NCBI GenBank assembly: GCA_900770285.1
Contig: CAAGJO010000024.1
Location: 56,215 to 120,214 of the forward strand
Source: Oscillospiraceae bacterium
Lineage (GTDB): Bacteria; Bacillota; Clostridia; Oscillospirales; Ruminococcaceae
Length of the DNA: 64,000 bases
Reading direction: 5' to 3'
Below the pieces are notes generated by a model, which had not been told where the DNA came from, did no database searches, and saw only the letters and a list, made by a program, of their open reading frames with translations. The translations under genes and the position numbers were made by a program. Positions 44,896 through 54,107 of this stretch are shown here, one piece after another. Numbering within the stretch: the stretch's first letter is position 1; the number at the start of each line of letters is the position of its first letter.

Positions 44896-45630
44896 CTACA
44901 TCATAAGGCCGCCGCTGATTTCAATAACCTGTCCTGTAACATAGCTTGCATCATCAGACGCAAGAAAAGACACAACTCCTGCAATTTCATCAACAGTACC
45001 ATAGCGTTTCATTGAAATCTGATTTATCATAGCCTGCTTTTGTTCATCTGTGAGCTTGTCTGTCATCGGAGTTTTTATAAATCCCGGTGCAACGGCATTA
45101 CAGGTAATTCCTCTTGAACCAAGCTCCTTTGCAACAGTTTTTGTCATACCGATAATAGCCGCTTTTGTTGCAGAATAGTTCATTTGTCCCGGATTACCGT
45201 AAAGTCCTGCAACTGAGGCAAGATTAATAATTCTGCCTGAACGCTGACGCATCATAACGTTCCCTACAAACTTTGACATATTGAAAACGCTCTTCTGATT
45301 AACAGCGATAACAGTATCATACTGTTCTTCGCTCATTCTCGCAAGAAGGCCGTCACGGGTTATTCCTGCATTATTCACAAGAACATCTATAGTACCGAAA
45401 CGCTTTTTAACTTCTGCTACTGTTTCTTTGACTTCGTCATGCTTTGAAACATCACAGATAAATTTTTCAACTTCAACGCCTTCAGCTTTGATCTTGTCCA
45501 TAATGTCATTATTCTCGAACATCGCCTCACTTATATCGTTAAGTGCAATGTTGTAACCGTCTTTTGCAAGTCTGAGGGCAATAGCCGCTCCGATACCTCT
45601 TGCTGAACCGGTGATTAATGCTGTAGCCAT
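44896..45630 (-). CDS. fabG: 3-oxoacyl-ACP reductase FabG
   Basis: 244 aa. Short-chain dehydrogenase: TGSARGIGAAIA cofactor loop, NNAG, catalytic Ser/Tyr/Lys in SVAGLYGNPGQMNYSATKAA. It uses NADPH to reduce 3-ketoacyl-ACP. It follows fabK with a 14-nt gap. Confidence 0.97.
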   Translation of the reverse strand: MATALITGSARGIGAAIALRLAKDGYNIALNDISEAMFENNDIMDKIKAEGVEVEKFICDVSKHDEVKETVAEVKKRFGTIDVLVNNAGITRDGLLARMSEEQYDTVIAVNQKSVFNMSKFVGNVMMRQRSGRIINLASVAGLYGNPGQMNYSATKAAIIGMTKTVAKELGSRGITCNAVAPGFIKTPMTDKLTDEQKQAMINQISMKRYGTVDEIAGVVSFLASDDASYVTGQVIEISGGLMM

Positions 45631-45644
45631 TTTTCTTTCCTCCG

Positions 45645-46589
45645 TTATTTATTTATATTTAAAAGCTCTTCAGCCTGAGCAAACATTTCTTCAATCATAT
45701 CGGCAGCAGGTTCAACCTTTTTAACAAGTCCTGCGATAGCGCCGCAGAGGAAAGAACCTTCTTCAATATTGCCGTCCTGAACAGCTTTTCTCAGCGAGCC
45801 GAGAGTAATCTGCTCAAACTCATCTGGAGAAAGAGTACCCTTTGCTTCGCCTGTGGCAAGCTTTTTGGAAAACTTTGTTTTAATGTTTCTGCAAGGGTGA
45901 CCTGTATATCTTCCTGTTACAATGCTGTCAGTATCCTTTGCTTTGATAACAAGTTCCTTATAAACAGGGTTTATCTGACATTCTTCTGCAGCAAGGAAAC
46001 GAGTTCCCAACTGAACACCCTCTGCGCCAAGCATAAATGACGCTGCAATTCCACGTCCGTCGGCAATTCCTCCTGCTGCTATAACCGGAATATCCAAAGC
46101 ATCAACCACCTGAGGAACAAGACACATAGTTGTATTTTCACCAATATGGCCTCCTGATTCGGTGCCTTCGGCAACAACTGCATCAGCGCCTGCTCTTTCC
46201 ATTCTTTTTGCAAGAGCAACTGACGGGATAACAGGGATAACTTTTATTCCGGCTTCTTTCCATGCAGCCATATATTTGCCCGGATTCCCTGCACCTGTGG
46301 TTACAACAGGAACGCCTTCGTCAATAACCAGCTGAGCAAGGTCATCAGCATTGGGGCTCATAAGCATAATATTTACGCCGAAAGGTTTGCCGTTAACGGC
46401 AGCTTTTGTTTTTCTGATTTCTTCACGAAGGTAATCAATAGGTGCTGAGCCGCCTGCAATAAGTCCCAGACCGCCTGCGTTTGAAACGGCAGATGCAAGG
46501 GTTGACTCGGCGATCCACGCCATACCGCCCTGAATAATCGGGTACTTAATGCCCAAAAGCTTTGTAATTCTTGTATTTGTTGTTGTCAT
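45645..46589 (-). CDS. fabK: Enoyl-ACP reductase II (FMN-dependent)
   Basis: 314 aa. TIM-barrel of the nitronate monooxygenase/FabK type: KYPIIQGGMAWI, GNPGKYMAAWKEAG, VVAEGTESGGHIG and AAGGIADGRGIAASFMLGA. It performs the last reduction of each elongation cycle and gives natural resistance to triclosan-type FabI inhibitors. There is no fabI in the window. Confidence 0.95.
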   Translation of the reverse strand: MTTTNTRITKLLGIKYPIIQGGMAWIAESTLASAVSNAGGLGLIAGGSAPIDYLREEIRKTKAAVNGKPFGVNIMLMSPNADDLAQLVIDEGVPVVTTGAGNPGKYMAAWKEAGIKVIPVIPSVALAKRMERAGADAVVAEGTESGGHIGENTTMCLVPQVVDALDIPVIAAGGIADGRGIAASFMLGAEGVQLGTRFLAAEECQINPVYKELVIKAKDTDSIVTGRYTGHPCRNIKTKFSKKLATGEAKGTLSPDEFEQITLGSLRKAVQDGNIEEGSFLCGAIAGLVKKVEPAADMIEEMFAQAEELLNINK

Positions 46590-46594
46590 AATAA

Positions 46595-46990
46595 TTATTC
46601 CTCCATCATTATATCAAAATGTCGTCTATAGCGTTTTGGAATGTTTATTCCGACCATAAATCCAAGTTCCTGCAAAACATCTGAAATTACAGAAAACCCG
46701 TCTTTGTAAAACTGTCTGATTCGCCTTGTTTTATCGCTTATGTTTTTATAGTCAGGAGGGCAGACAAAAGTCCAGTCTGCGCCCTCGTCATCAAGCACTA
46801 TTCTGAAATACTTATCAATGTCCTTATCCGAAAAACCTGTTTTCATCAACAATATATGATGTTCCACAGCCTCGTCTATATGGCTGATAATCACTCTTTT
46901 TCCGTCAAAGGAAATAAGCAAAAGCAAAGGTTCTTTTTCATTTATGGCTTTTTTTACTTCCTCATCTGAGGGATATTTAATTATTTCCAT
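46595..46990 (-). CDS. Conserved protein of unknown function in the fatty-acid operon
   Basis: 131 aa from MEIIKYPSDEEVKKAINEK at 46990; AGGTGA is 5-6 nt upstream, while an ATG at 47017 has no site. The N-terminal part predicts alpha/beta (LLLLISFDGKRVIISH, IDEAVEHHILLMKTG), the rest helical with a tryptophan-containing turn (GADWTFVCPPDYKN). It lies between fabH (33-nt gap) and fabK (5-nt gap) in a clearly cotranscribed position. I do not recognise a family. It could bind an acyl chain or regulate the pathway, but there is no direct evidence. Confidence 0.7.
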   Translation of the reverse strand: MEIIKYPSDEEVKKAINEKEPLLLLISFDGKRVIISHIDEAVEHHILLMKTGFSDKDIDKYFRIVLDDEGADWTFVCPPDYKNISDKTRRIRQFYKDGFSVISDVLQELGFMVGINIPKRYRRHFDIMMEE

Positions 46991-47023
46991 TTTATCACCT
47001 GTTACTAAATCAGACATACAGAT

Positions 47024-48037
47024 TTAGTACTCAAATACTATACCTGCATAGGTAAGTCCTCCGCCGAAGCCAACAAAACATACCTTGTCGCCGCGGTGAA
47101 TCTTTCCTTCGGCAACTGCATCACAGAATGCAAGAGGAATGGAAGAAGATGATGTATTGCCGTACCTGTCTATAGTGATAATCATTTTATCCATGGAAAG
47201 GCCAAGGTTTTTTGCGGCAGTTTCAATAATTCTTACATTTGCCTGATGAGGAACGATAACGTCAAGCTGTTCAGGGGAAATTCCGGCTTTTTCACAGGCT
47301 TTCTTTACAGCGTGAGGCATTGCCTTTGTGGCGAATTTATAAACTTCCTTGCCGTCCTGAGTAAAATAGTGACTTCTTGTTTCAGGCATTTCCATATCAA
47401 ATTCTTCAGTATTTGTTCTGAAAGGATTTTCTGTTTTCAATGCTCTTGTAACAAGATTTTTTGCACCTTTTCCGTCAGCTCCAAGGAATGATGCATAAAG
47501 AGTATCCTCTTTCTTTCCAACCACAAATGCAGCAGCACCGTCACCAAAAAGTATACAGCTTGAGCGGTCGGTATAGTCTGTAAACTTCGAAACCTCTTCA
47601 CAGGCAACCACAAGTACCTTTTCTACCTCATCATCTGACTGGAGATATCTTTTCGCCATATCAAGGCCATAGTCAAATCCTGTGCAGGCACAGTTAATAT
47701 CCATTGCCATACAGCCGTCTGCTCCGATATCACGCTGAATCAGACATGCTGTTGAAGGAGTGTAAAAATCGGGAGTGCAGGTTGCACATATAATAAGGTC
47801 AATATCTGATGCGTCAACTTCTGCATCTTCAATAGCTGCTTTTGCAGCCATTACACCCAAATGATATGTTGGTTCGCCATTTGCAATATGTCTTGTTTTA
47901 ATTCCTGTTCTCTGAGTTATCCATTCGTCGCTTGTATCAATGATTTTAGTAAAGGCTTCATTGTCTGCAATAAGTTCGGGAACATACTTTCCCATTCCGA
48001 GAATATTAATCCCCAATGCTTTTTTTATTTCTCCCAC
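47024..48037 (-). CDS. fabH: Beta-ketoacyl-ACP synthase III
   Basis: 337 aa. Starts the pathway by joining acetyl-CoA and malonyl-ACP. Motifs: WITQRTGIKTRHIA, active Cys in INCACTGFDYGLDMA, His in VPHQANVRIIE and Asn in YGNTSSSSIPLA. First gene of the minus-strand operon, with GGAGG before the ATG. It is divergent from fabD; 208 bp separate them. Confidence 0.96.
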   Translation of the reverse strand: MGEIKKALGINILGMGKYVPELIADNEAFTKIIDTSDEWITQRTGIKTRHIANGEPTYHLGVMAAKAAIEDAEVDASDIDLIICATCTPDFYTPSTACLIQRDIGADGCMAMDINCACTGFDYGLDMAKRYLQSDDEVEKVLVVACEEVSKFTDYTDRSSCILFGDGAAAFVVGKKEDTLYASFLGADGKGAKNLVTRALKTENPFRTNTEEFDMEMPETRSHYFTQDGKEVYKFATKAMPHAVKKACEKAGISPEQLDVIVPHQANVRIIETAAKNLGLSMDKMIITIDRYGNTSSSSIPLAFCDAVAEGKIHRGDKVCFVGFGGGLTYAGIVFEY

Positions 48038-48061
48038 AAAATTATCCTCCTGATTTTGATA

Positions 48062-48090
48062 TTGTATATTAAATAAAAATGTGTTATAAT
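48062..48090 (+). promoter_or_regulatory. Probable promoter of fabD-aroK
   Basis: -35 TTGTAT (48062-48067), 17-nt spacer, -10 TATAAT (48085-48090), giving a leader of about 150 nt before fabD. Overlap with the fabH 5' region suggests joint control. Confidence 0.55.
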
Positions 48091-48198
48091 GTTGATTGAA
48101 CGCAGATGTTTATTTTAATGCATAAGTAGTTCATTTTATTATAAACTTTTTTTATGGATTGATAAATAATAATCTGTGAACAAACTATTTCGGTTAAA

Positions 48199-48208
48199 TC
48201 AAATTTGA
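48199..48208. promoter_or_regulatory. Possible operator palindrome upstream of fabD
   Basis: TCAAATTTGA, a perfect 10-bp palindrome, with a second TTTG-containing half site nearby (AAATAAATTTG). It recalls FabT-type sites (ATTTGA..TCAAAT) but is short and AT-rich, so chance is possible. No fabT or fapR gene is in the window. Confidence 0.3.
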
Positions 48209-48245
48209 AATAAATTTGTATTTTAGACAAGAAAGGACAATAATT

Positions 48246-49166
48246 ATGGGAAAGAACATTTTATTATTTTCAGGACAGGGTTCGCAGTATGTTGGAATGG
48301 GTAAAGAGCTATATGACAATTTCAGCGGAGCAAAAGCTATAGTTGAAACTGCAAATTCAGTTTTGGGCTATGATATTGGCAAAATAATGTTTGAGGGACC
48401 TGATACCGAGCTTAATAAAACTATCAATTCACAGCCGGCAATTATGGTATGCTCTCTTTGTGCACTGGAAGCGTTGAAAGAAAAAGGAGTTGCTTTTGAC
48501 GGAGTTGCCGGACATTCTCTCGGGGAATACGCAGCAATGGCTGCAGCAGGAATCGTAACTGTTGAAGACGGTTTCAGACTTATAAAAGCACGAGCTGCAG
48601 CTATGCAGAAAGCAGCCGAAGAAAATGACGGTGCAATGTATGCAGTAATCGGTTTGCCTGCTGAAGAGGTTGAAAAGGTTTGTCAGAAAGTTGAGGGATA
48701 TGTTGTTCCAGTCAACTACAACAGCTCTGTACAAACAGTTATAGCAGGAGAAACAGCTGCATGCGAAAAGGCTGCCGAAATATTTGGCGAAATGAACAAA
48801 CGTGCTATACAACTGAATGTAGCATCGGCATTCCATTCAAAGTTTATGCAGTCAGCAGCAGACGAATTTATAAAAACTGCTGATTCTATTGAATTCAAAA
48901 AACCTCAGGTTGAGTTTTACTCAAATGTTCTGGGAACAAAACTTGAAGATTTTTCAAACATGCCTGAACTATTGGCAAAACACATTGTTTCTCCTGTCAA
49001 ATTTACATCAGAGCTTGCCGAAATGGACAAAGCAGGCTATGAAAATTACATTGAGCTTGGGCCAAATAAAGTTCTTACAGGCCTGGTAAAGAAAACTCTC
49101 AAGGGCAAAAAAGCAGTACATGTTGAAAATCTTACAACTCTTGAAAAGACATTGGATTCAATTTAA
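48246..49166 (+). CDS. fabD: Malonyl-CoA:ACP transacylase
   Basis: 306 aa from MGKNILLFSGQGSQYVG at 48246 (AAAGGA 9 nt upstream). The active-site GHSLGEYAAM (Ser in GHSLG) and the second catalytic His in VASAFHSKFM are present. It loads malonyl groups on AcpP for FabH and FabF. It is on the opposite strand to the rest of the pathway. Confidence 0.97.
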   Translation: MGKNILLFSGQGSQYVGMGKELYDNFSGAKAIVETANSVLGYDIGKIMFEGPDTELNKTINSQPAIMVCSLCALEALKEKGVAFDGVAGHSLGEYAAMAAAGIVTVEDGFRLIKARAAAMQKAAEENDGAMYAVIGLPAEEVEKVCQKVEGYVVPVNYNSSVQTVIAGETAACEKAAEIFGEMNKRAIQLNVASAFHSKFMQSAADEFIKTADSIEFKKPQVEFYSNVLGTKLEDFSNMPELLAKHIVSPVKFTSELAEMDKAGYENYIELGPNKVLTGLVKKTLKGKKAVHVENLTTLEKTLDSI

Positions 49167-49184
49167 CTGAAAAGCGGTGAACAG

Positions 49185-49733
49185 ATGAACGAATTAAAAA
49201 GTAAGGCTCTTTATCTCTGCGGATTTATGGGCTGCGGAAAATCAACTATCGGCAAAATAACAGCAAGACGTCTGGGTAAACGTTTTATAGATCTGGATTT
49301 TTATATTGAGCAGAATGAAAATATGAAAATCCCTGATATATTTGAAAAATACGGCGAAGATTATTTTCGTCAGAAGGAAACTGAGGCTTTGGAACAGCTC
49401 AGTTCGGTTAATGCAGTTGTGGCTACAGGCGGTGGAGCTTTGCTTTCGGACAAGAACGGTGAAATAGTAAAAAAGGCGGGCATTGCAGTATATATCGATA
49501 CCCCTTTTGAAATTTGTTATAGCCGTATAAAAGGGGATAAAAACCGTCCTATAGCTTATAGCTCTACTAAAGAACAGCTTGAACAACGGTATAATACCCG
49601 AAAACCACTTTATATGAGAAACTCGTCATACAAAGTTTCAGGGGTGGGTTCACCAATAGCTGTGGCACAGAAAATTATTGACGTATATTATCGTGCATGC
49701 CGGAAGACACGCCGCAAGCACAAAAAAGTATAA
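49185..49733 (+). CDS. aroK: Shikimate kinase
   Basis: 182 aa. P-loop GFMGCGKST (about residues 13-21), shikimate-binding FIDLDFYIE and VVATGGGALL, lid NRPIAYSS. It phosphorylates shikimate in the aromatic amino-acid pathway. It follows fabD by 18 nt, so it is read as a second gene although it belongs to another pathway. The C-terminus carries a basic tail (RACRKTRRKHKKV). Confidence 0.95.
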   Translation: MNELKSKALYLCGFMGCGKSTIGKITARRLGKRFIDLDFYIEQNENMKIPDIFEKYGEDYFRQKETEALEQLSSVNAVVATGGGALLSDKNGEIVKKAGIAVYIDTPFEICYSRIKGDKNRPIAYSSTKEQLEQRYNTRKPLYMRNSSYKVSGVGSPIAVAQKIIDVYYRACRKTRRKHKKV

Positions 49734-49841
49734 TTACTTTTTCAATAAATAGGCTTGTCCGCTGATTACAAAATGGATATTGCATTATAGGCGGAGGACA
49801 TCTTGCTTAAGTTATAATATTTTAAATTCGACAAAAAATCG

Positions 49842-49870
49842 TTGAATAAATTTACTGTGTGTGATATAAT
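49842..49870 (+). promoter_or_regulatory. Promoter of the CbiB-like gene
   Basis: -35 TTGAAT (49842-49847), 17-nt spacer, -10 TATAAT (49865-49870), about 50 nt before the start codon. Confidence 0.75.
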
Positions 49871-49920
49871 TATGCTTGTACAAAAGCACAGCAGCTATGA
49901 TTGAAAGGAAGGTCATAATT

Positions 49921-50892
49921 ATGATACTCAACACATTGTCGGCAATGGTGCTGGGATTATGTATAAATATGCTGAACGGGAGACCAAAATTTTTTAAAAC
50001 TATAGAAAATTTCATACTATCGGTTTCTCATAGCCTTGAGCAAAAACTTACTGACAAATATAAAGATACTCCCGATGCACAGCGTGTTGCAGGAGGAGTT
50101 CATCTTATTATAATGCTTGCTATTTTCGCTTTGATTCCCTTGGGACTGATTATTCTGGGATATCTTTTACAGCCAGTTGCAGGAATTTTACTTGAGACTT
50201 TTATATTTTGGTTTTGCCTTGATTTAAAAACAGCAAGAGTAAAAACCTCCGGCATTATGCGTTCGCTGAGATCGGGAAATGTGGCTTTTGCAAAGAAAAA
50301 ACTCCGTGACCTTACAGACAGTGATACATCCCTTGAAAACGAACAGGATATTGTAAGAAACACTGTAGAATATACAGCGGATATCAGTGTTAACGGCGGA
50401 TATGCACCATTGTTTTATATGGCAATTTTCGGCGGATTCGGTGCAGTTTTTTATAAGGTGTTATGGCTGCTGAATAATGAAAATGAAAAAAATGCAACAG
50501 AAAATATCAGCTTTGGCAAAGCGGCAAAAAAGCTTTGGTCAGCTTTAGGTATTATTCCTGCATATATCGGTTCATGGTTTACGCTGGCAGATGTCAAATT
50601 TCTTATGTTTGATATGCGAAATGCCAAAAGAATACATAAACGAGATCATCAAAATGCGGATCCGAAATTTTTGGGAGAGGTCCGTTCTGTAGTGGCAGGG
50701 GCACTGGGCATAAGGCTTAATCCTGTTGAAGTGTACGACGGCGGTATTTATCGTCAGAAAGCTATGGGCTACGAATTCAGACAATGTTCCGCCAATGATA
50801 TCCATTGGGCAAACCAGCTGTTTTACGGCGGTGTGTTCAGTCTGTTTGTTATTTGTGCAGTACTGAGAGCAGTGATTTTCTTGATTTTTTAA
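49921..50892 (+). CDS. Divergent CobD/CbiB-like membrane protein
   Basis: 323 aa from MILNTLSAMVLGLC at 49921 (GAAAGGAAGG upstream). There are four or so membrane segments and the family middle block, recognisable as LRDLTDSDTSLENEQDIVRNTVEYT followed later by APLFYMAIFGGFGAVFYK. In true CbiB this block includes an EN..DG signature; here those positions are altered (ADISVNGG) and the following NTLDSM motif is missing. CbiB attaches aminopropanol in adenosylcobinamide synthesis. No other cobalamin gene is in the window, so another substrate is possible. Confidence 0.65.
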   Translation: MILNTLSAMVLGLCINMLNGRPKFFKTIENFILSVSHSLEQKLTDKYKDTPDAQRVAGGVHLIIMLAIFALIPLGLIILGYLLQPVAGILLETFIFWFCLDLKTARVKTSGIMRSLRSGNVAFAKKKLRDLTDSDTSLENEQDIVRNTVEYTADISVNGGYAPLFYMAIFGGFGAVFYKVLWLLNNENEKNATENISFGKAAKKLWSALGIIPAYIGSWFTLADVKFLMFDMRNAKRIHKRDHQNADPKFLGEVRSVVAGALGIRLNPVEVYDGGIYRQKAMGYEFRQCSANDIHWANQLFYGGVFSLFVICAVLRAVIFLIF

Positions 50893-50909
50893 ATGCTTGT
50901 AATTTTGTA

Positions 50910-50938
50910 TGACGTGCAGGAAATGTGCGTCATTTTTT
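50910..50938 (+). terminator. Terminator of the CbiB-like gene
   Basis: TGACG (50910-50914) and CGTCA (50928-50932) with additional GCA/TG pairing inside, followed by TTTTTT. Confidence 0.7.
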
Positions 50939-50954
50939 CTTGCTGCGAGAATGG

Positions 50955-50983
50955 TAGACAAAGAAGTTTTTTTGTGTTATAAT
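50955..50983 (+). promoter_or_regulatory. Promoter of the NUDIX-birA pair
   Basis: -35 TAGACA (50955-50960), 17-nt spacer, -10 TATAAT (50978-50983). Confidence 0.7.
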
Positions 50984-51019
50984 AGAAAAGATTTAAGTTT
51001 TTTAGAAAGGAATTTTTAA

Positions 51020-51424
51020 ATGCAGCATGAAAAATCCTGTGGTGCCATTGTTTACCGTAAATATCATGGCAATACAGAAATACTTTTAATAAAGCATATT
51101 AACAGCGGTCATTGGTCATTTCCCAAAGGTCATGTTGAAGGCAATGAAACAGAAGTTGAAACCGCCAAACGTGAAATTTTAGAGGAAACGGGAATTGACG
51201 TTATATTAGATTCAACCTTTCGTGAAATCGTAACTTATTCTCCTAAAAAGGATACACAGAAAAATGTGGTGTATTTTATTGCAAAAGCAAAAAATACCGA
51301 CTATGTTCCTCAGGAAGATGAGATTGCAGATATACGCTGGGTTGAAATCGGAAGAGCAAACCAAGTGCTTTCATATGAAAATGATAGGTCTATCGTAAAC
51401 AAGGCTAAAAGGTTTATCGTTTAG
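51020..51424 (+). CDS. NUDIX hydrolase
   Basis: 134 aa. The NUDIX box GHVEGNETEVETAKREILEETGIDV covers about residues 39-63 with REILEETG intact. The start CGAIVYRKYHGNTEILLIKH and WSFPKGHVE resemble the diadenosine tetraphosphatase (Ap4A hydrolase) branch. It cleaves a nucleoside diphosphate linked to another group and may clear alarmone or damaged nucleotides. It is 12 nt before birA. Confidence 0.9.
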   Translation: MQHEKSCGAIVYRKYHGNTEILLIKHINSGHWSFPKGHVEGNETEVETAKREILEETGIDVILDSTFREIVTYSPKKDTQKNVVYFIAKAKNTDYVPQEDEIADIRWVEIGRANQVLSYENDRSIVNKAKRFIV

Positions 51425-51436
51425 GGGGAAGCCATT

Positions 51437-52411
51437 TTGAAACTAAAGGATATTGTACTGGATTTTTTGGAAAAACATAGGGGTGAATACCTTTCAGGTG
51501 AACAGATTGCCGAGCAGACAGGCGTTTCAAGAGCGGCGGTATGGAAGGCAATAGAATGCCTCCGCAAAGATGGGGTAAACATTAACGGCGTTAAGAACAA
51601 AGGCTATACAATACCGTTAGATGAAAACAGTCTTTCAGCACAGGGGATAGAAGCTATTCTCGGAAAAACACAATTTGATATTCATACTGAACATACAGTA
51701 ACCTCTACTAATACAGTTTTAAAAGAGCTTGCCAGAAATGGTGAAAAATCGAAGTATGTTCTTTTTGCCTGTGAACAGACAGAAGGAAGAGGCAGACTTG
51801 GCAGAAGCTTTTATTCTCCTGACTCTACCGGAATTTATATGTCCATCATATTAAGACCCGACATTAATATAGAAGATTCACTTTTCATAACCACATCAGC
51901 GGCTGTTGCAGTATGCAGAGCCATTGAAACGGTAAGCGATGGAAAGGTCAGTCCGCAGATAAAATGGGTTAATGATATATTTGTTGACGGCAAAAAAGTT
52001 TGCGGGATTTTAACTGAAGCATCGGTGGATTTTGAAAGCGGAAAACCTGAATATGCGGTTTTGGGCATTGGTGTAAACATATTTCCGCCAAAAAATGATT
52101 TCCCTGATGACATAAAAAATACCGCCAATTCTATTTTTGACAGTATATGCGGAACAAATATGCGAAATCGTATGGCGGCAGAAATTCTGAGAGAACTTGA
52201 AAAAATGTCCGGCAATTACAAGAGCAAGAATATTCTGGAGGAATACCGGAAACGTTCGATGCTTATTGGCAAAGAGGTTTATGCGGTTTCTCAAAATCAG
52301 AAAACTCCATGCAGAGTATTATCCATTGACGATAATGCCAGACTTGTTGTGGAGCTTGAAAACGGCGAACAAAAGGTTTTATCCTCCGGAGAAGTATCCA
52401 TCAAGTTTTAA
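51437..52411 (+). CDS. birA: Biotin-protein ligase BirA (with HTH repressor domain)
   Basis: 324 aa from the TTG at 51437 behind GGGGGAAG. The winged HTH (1-65) has GEQIAEQTGVSRAAVWKAIECLRKDG. The ligase domain has EQTEGRGRLGRSF, IKWVNDIFVDGKKVCGIL and a C-terminal SH3-like cap. It biotinylates AccB (Lys119) and, with the HTH, can repress biotin genes. It lies near the fab/acc genes but on the other strand. Confidence 0.95.
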   Translation: MKLKDIVLDFLEKHRGEYLSGEQIAEQTGVSRAAVWKAIECLRKDGVNINGVKNKGYTIPLDENSLSAQGIEAILGKTQFDIHTEHTVTSTNTVLKELARNGEKSKYVLFACEQTEGRGRLGRSFYSPDSTGIYMSIILRPDINIEDSLFITTSAAVAVCRAIETVSDGKVSPQIKWVNDIFVDGKKVCGILTEASVDFESGKPEYAVLGIGVNIFPPKNDFPDDIKNTANSIFDSICGTNMRNRMAAEILRELEKMSGNYKSKNILEEYRKRSMLIGKEVYAVSQNQKTPCRVLSIDDNARLVVELENGEQKVLSSGEVSIKF

Positions 52412-52473
52412 AAAAGGTCGGCCACTTATAGATGACCATTGATAAACAAAAATCAAATTTTGACAAACTGAAA

Positions 52474-52504
52474 AGTGGGTTCACTTTGAACCCACTCTTT
52501 TTTT
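52474..52504 (+). terminator. Intrinsic terminator of birA
   Basis: AGTGGGTTCA, loop CTT, TGAACCCACT, then C and a run of T. A 10-bp perfect stem. Confidence 0.93.
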
Positions 52505-52542
52505 ATTATCTGAGTTTCTGTACCTAATTGTTTAAAATAAAA

Positions 52543-52575
52543 AGGGCTGCCGCAGCATGCACTGCAACAGTCCCG
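52543..52575 (-). terminator. Intrinsic terminator of purB
   Basis: On the minus strand, GGGACTG-TTGCAG and CTGC-GGCAGCCC pair across a short loop, followed by CTTTTTATTTT. It lies just after the purB stop. Confidence 0.75.
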
Positions 52576-52579
52576 TTTC

Positions 52580-54016
52580 TTACACATTAATTTCAGCTAC
52601 ATCATCGGAAACGCCGTTAGCCTCAAGCACAGGTTTAACACAGTTTTCAATGAATTCGTCAACCTGCTGCGGACATCTGCCTATAAAGTTTTCGGGAGCC
52701 AATATAGCATCCATTTCTTCCTTTGTAATCATAAACATCGGGTCGTTAAGAATAAGCTCGCAAAGGTTATTGTCAAGACCCTCCTGCTTAACTCTTGCAC
52801 CGGCCTGCATGGAATACTCACGTATTCTCTCATGGAGTTCCTGTCTGTTTCCGCCCTTTTTAACAGCATCCATCATAATGTTTTCAGTAGCCATGAACGG
52901 AAGTTCAGCCATAACACGCTTTCTGATGATTTTATCATATACCACCAGACCGTTTTCAGGGTCAGTAACATTAAGCATGATATTAAGAATTGCGTCAACT
53001 CCAAGAAATGCTTCAGGTACAGAAATTCTCTTGTTGGCTGAATCGTCGAGAGTTCTTTCAAACCACTGTGTTCCCGCTGTAAATGCAGGGTTAAGAACAT
53101 CACATATAACATATCTTGCAAGAGAGGTTATACGTTCATCTCTCATAGGATTTCTCTTATAAGCCATTGCCGATGAACCGATTTGTGTTTTTTCAAAAGG
53201 CTCTTCAATTTCTTTAAACGACTGTAAAAGTCTGATATCGTTGGAGAATTTCATAGCTGACTGTGCAATACCTGCTAAAACAGAACATACGCCATAGTCA
53301 ACCTTTCTTGAATATGTCTGTCCTGAAACAGGCGTAACACCGTCAAAGCCCATTTCTTCTGCAATAAGAGATTCAAGCTTTTTAACCTTTTCAGTATCTC
53401 CTTCAAAAAGCTCCATAAATGATGCCTGTGTACCTGTAGTACCTTTTGAACCCAAAAGCTTCAAAGTGCTTAGTCTATAGTCTAAATCCTCTAAGTCCAT
53501 AAGAAGTTCGTTACACCAGAGGGTAGCTCTTTTGCCTACGGTTGTAAGCTGTGCAGGCTGCAAATGTGTATAAGCAAGGCAAGGCATATTTTTATATTTG
53601 TCTGCAAAGTCAGCAAGCTGAGAGATAACCTTTACAAGCTTTCTCTTGATAACAAGAAGGGCGTCACGCATAATAATAATGTCGGTGTTATCGCCAACAT
53701 AACAAGAGGTTGCACCAAGATGAATAATTCCGGCAGCTTTCGGACAAGCCTGTCCATAGGTGTAAACATGTGCCATTACATCATGGCGAACAACTTTTTC
53801 ACGGGCAGCTGCGACTTCATAGTCAATGTTGTAAATGTTAGCCTCAAGCTCATCAACCTGTTCCTGAGTTATGGGCAAACCAAGCTTCATTTCCGCTCTT
53901 GCAAGAGCGACCCAAAGCTTTCTCCATGTGGTGAATTTTTTGTCAGCAGAAAATATTTGCTGCATTTCCTTGCTGGCATAACGGGTACAGAACGGGCTTT
54001 CATAACTGTCTGTCAT
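52580..54016 (-). CDS. purB: Adenylosuccinate lyase
   Basis: 478 aa. Fumarase/aspartase superfamily: HLGATSCYVGDNTDI, catalytic His region YTHLQPAQLTTVGKR and signature GSSAMAYKRNPMRDERI. It acts twice in purine synthesis, splitting SAICAR and adenylosuccinate. Longer than the B. subtilis enzyme and closer in size to the clostridial/eukaryote-like branch. Monocistronic. Confidence 0.96.
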   Translation of the reverse strand: MTDSYESPFCTRYASKEMQQIFSADKKFTTWRKLWVALARAEMKLGLPITQEQVDELEANIYNIDYEVAAAREKVVRHDVMAHVYTYGQACPKAAGIIHLGATSCYVGDNTDIIIMRDALLVIKRKLVKVISQLADFADKYKNMPCLAYTHLQPAQLTTVGKRATLWCNELLMDLEDLDYRLSTLKLLGSKGTTGTQASFMELFEGDTEKVKKLESLIAEEMGFDGVTPVSGQTYSRKVDYGVCSVLAGIAQSAMKFSNDIRLLQSFKEIEEPFEKTQIGSSAMAYKRNPMRDERITSLARYVICDVLNPAFTAGTQWFERTLDDSANKRISVPEAFLGVDAILNIMLNVTDPENGLVVYDKIIRKRVMAELPFMATENIMMDAVKKGGNRQELHERIREYSMQAGARVKQEGLDNNLCELILNDPMFMITKEEMDAILAPENFIGRCPQQVDEFIENCVKPVLEANGVSDDVAEINV

Positions 54017-54107
54017 TATTAATCAACTTCTTTCAATTTTATATTCTGATATTTTTAAATCCAGAATTATTATAGCATATTTATTTACTATTTGCAATAT
54101 CTAAGGA

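Noticed and set aside
48199..48223. Firm FabT or FapR operator upstream of fabD
   Set aside because: Only a short AT-rich palindrome; neither regulator gene is in the window, so it is kept as a low-confidence site only.
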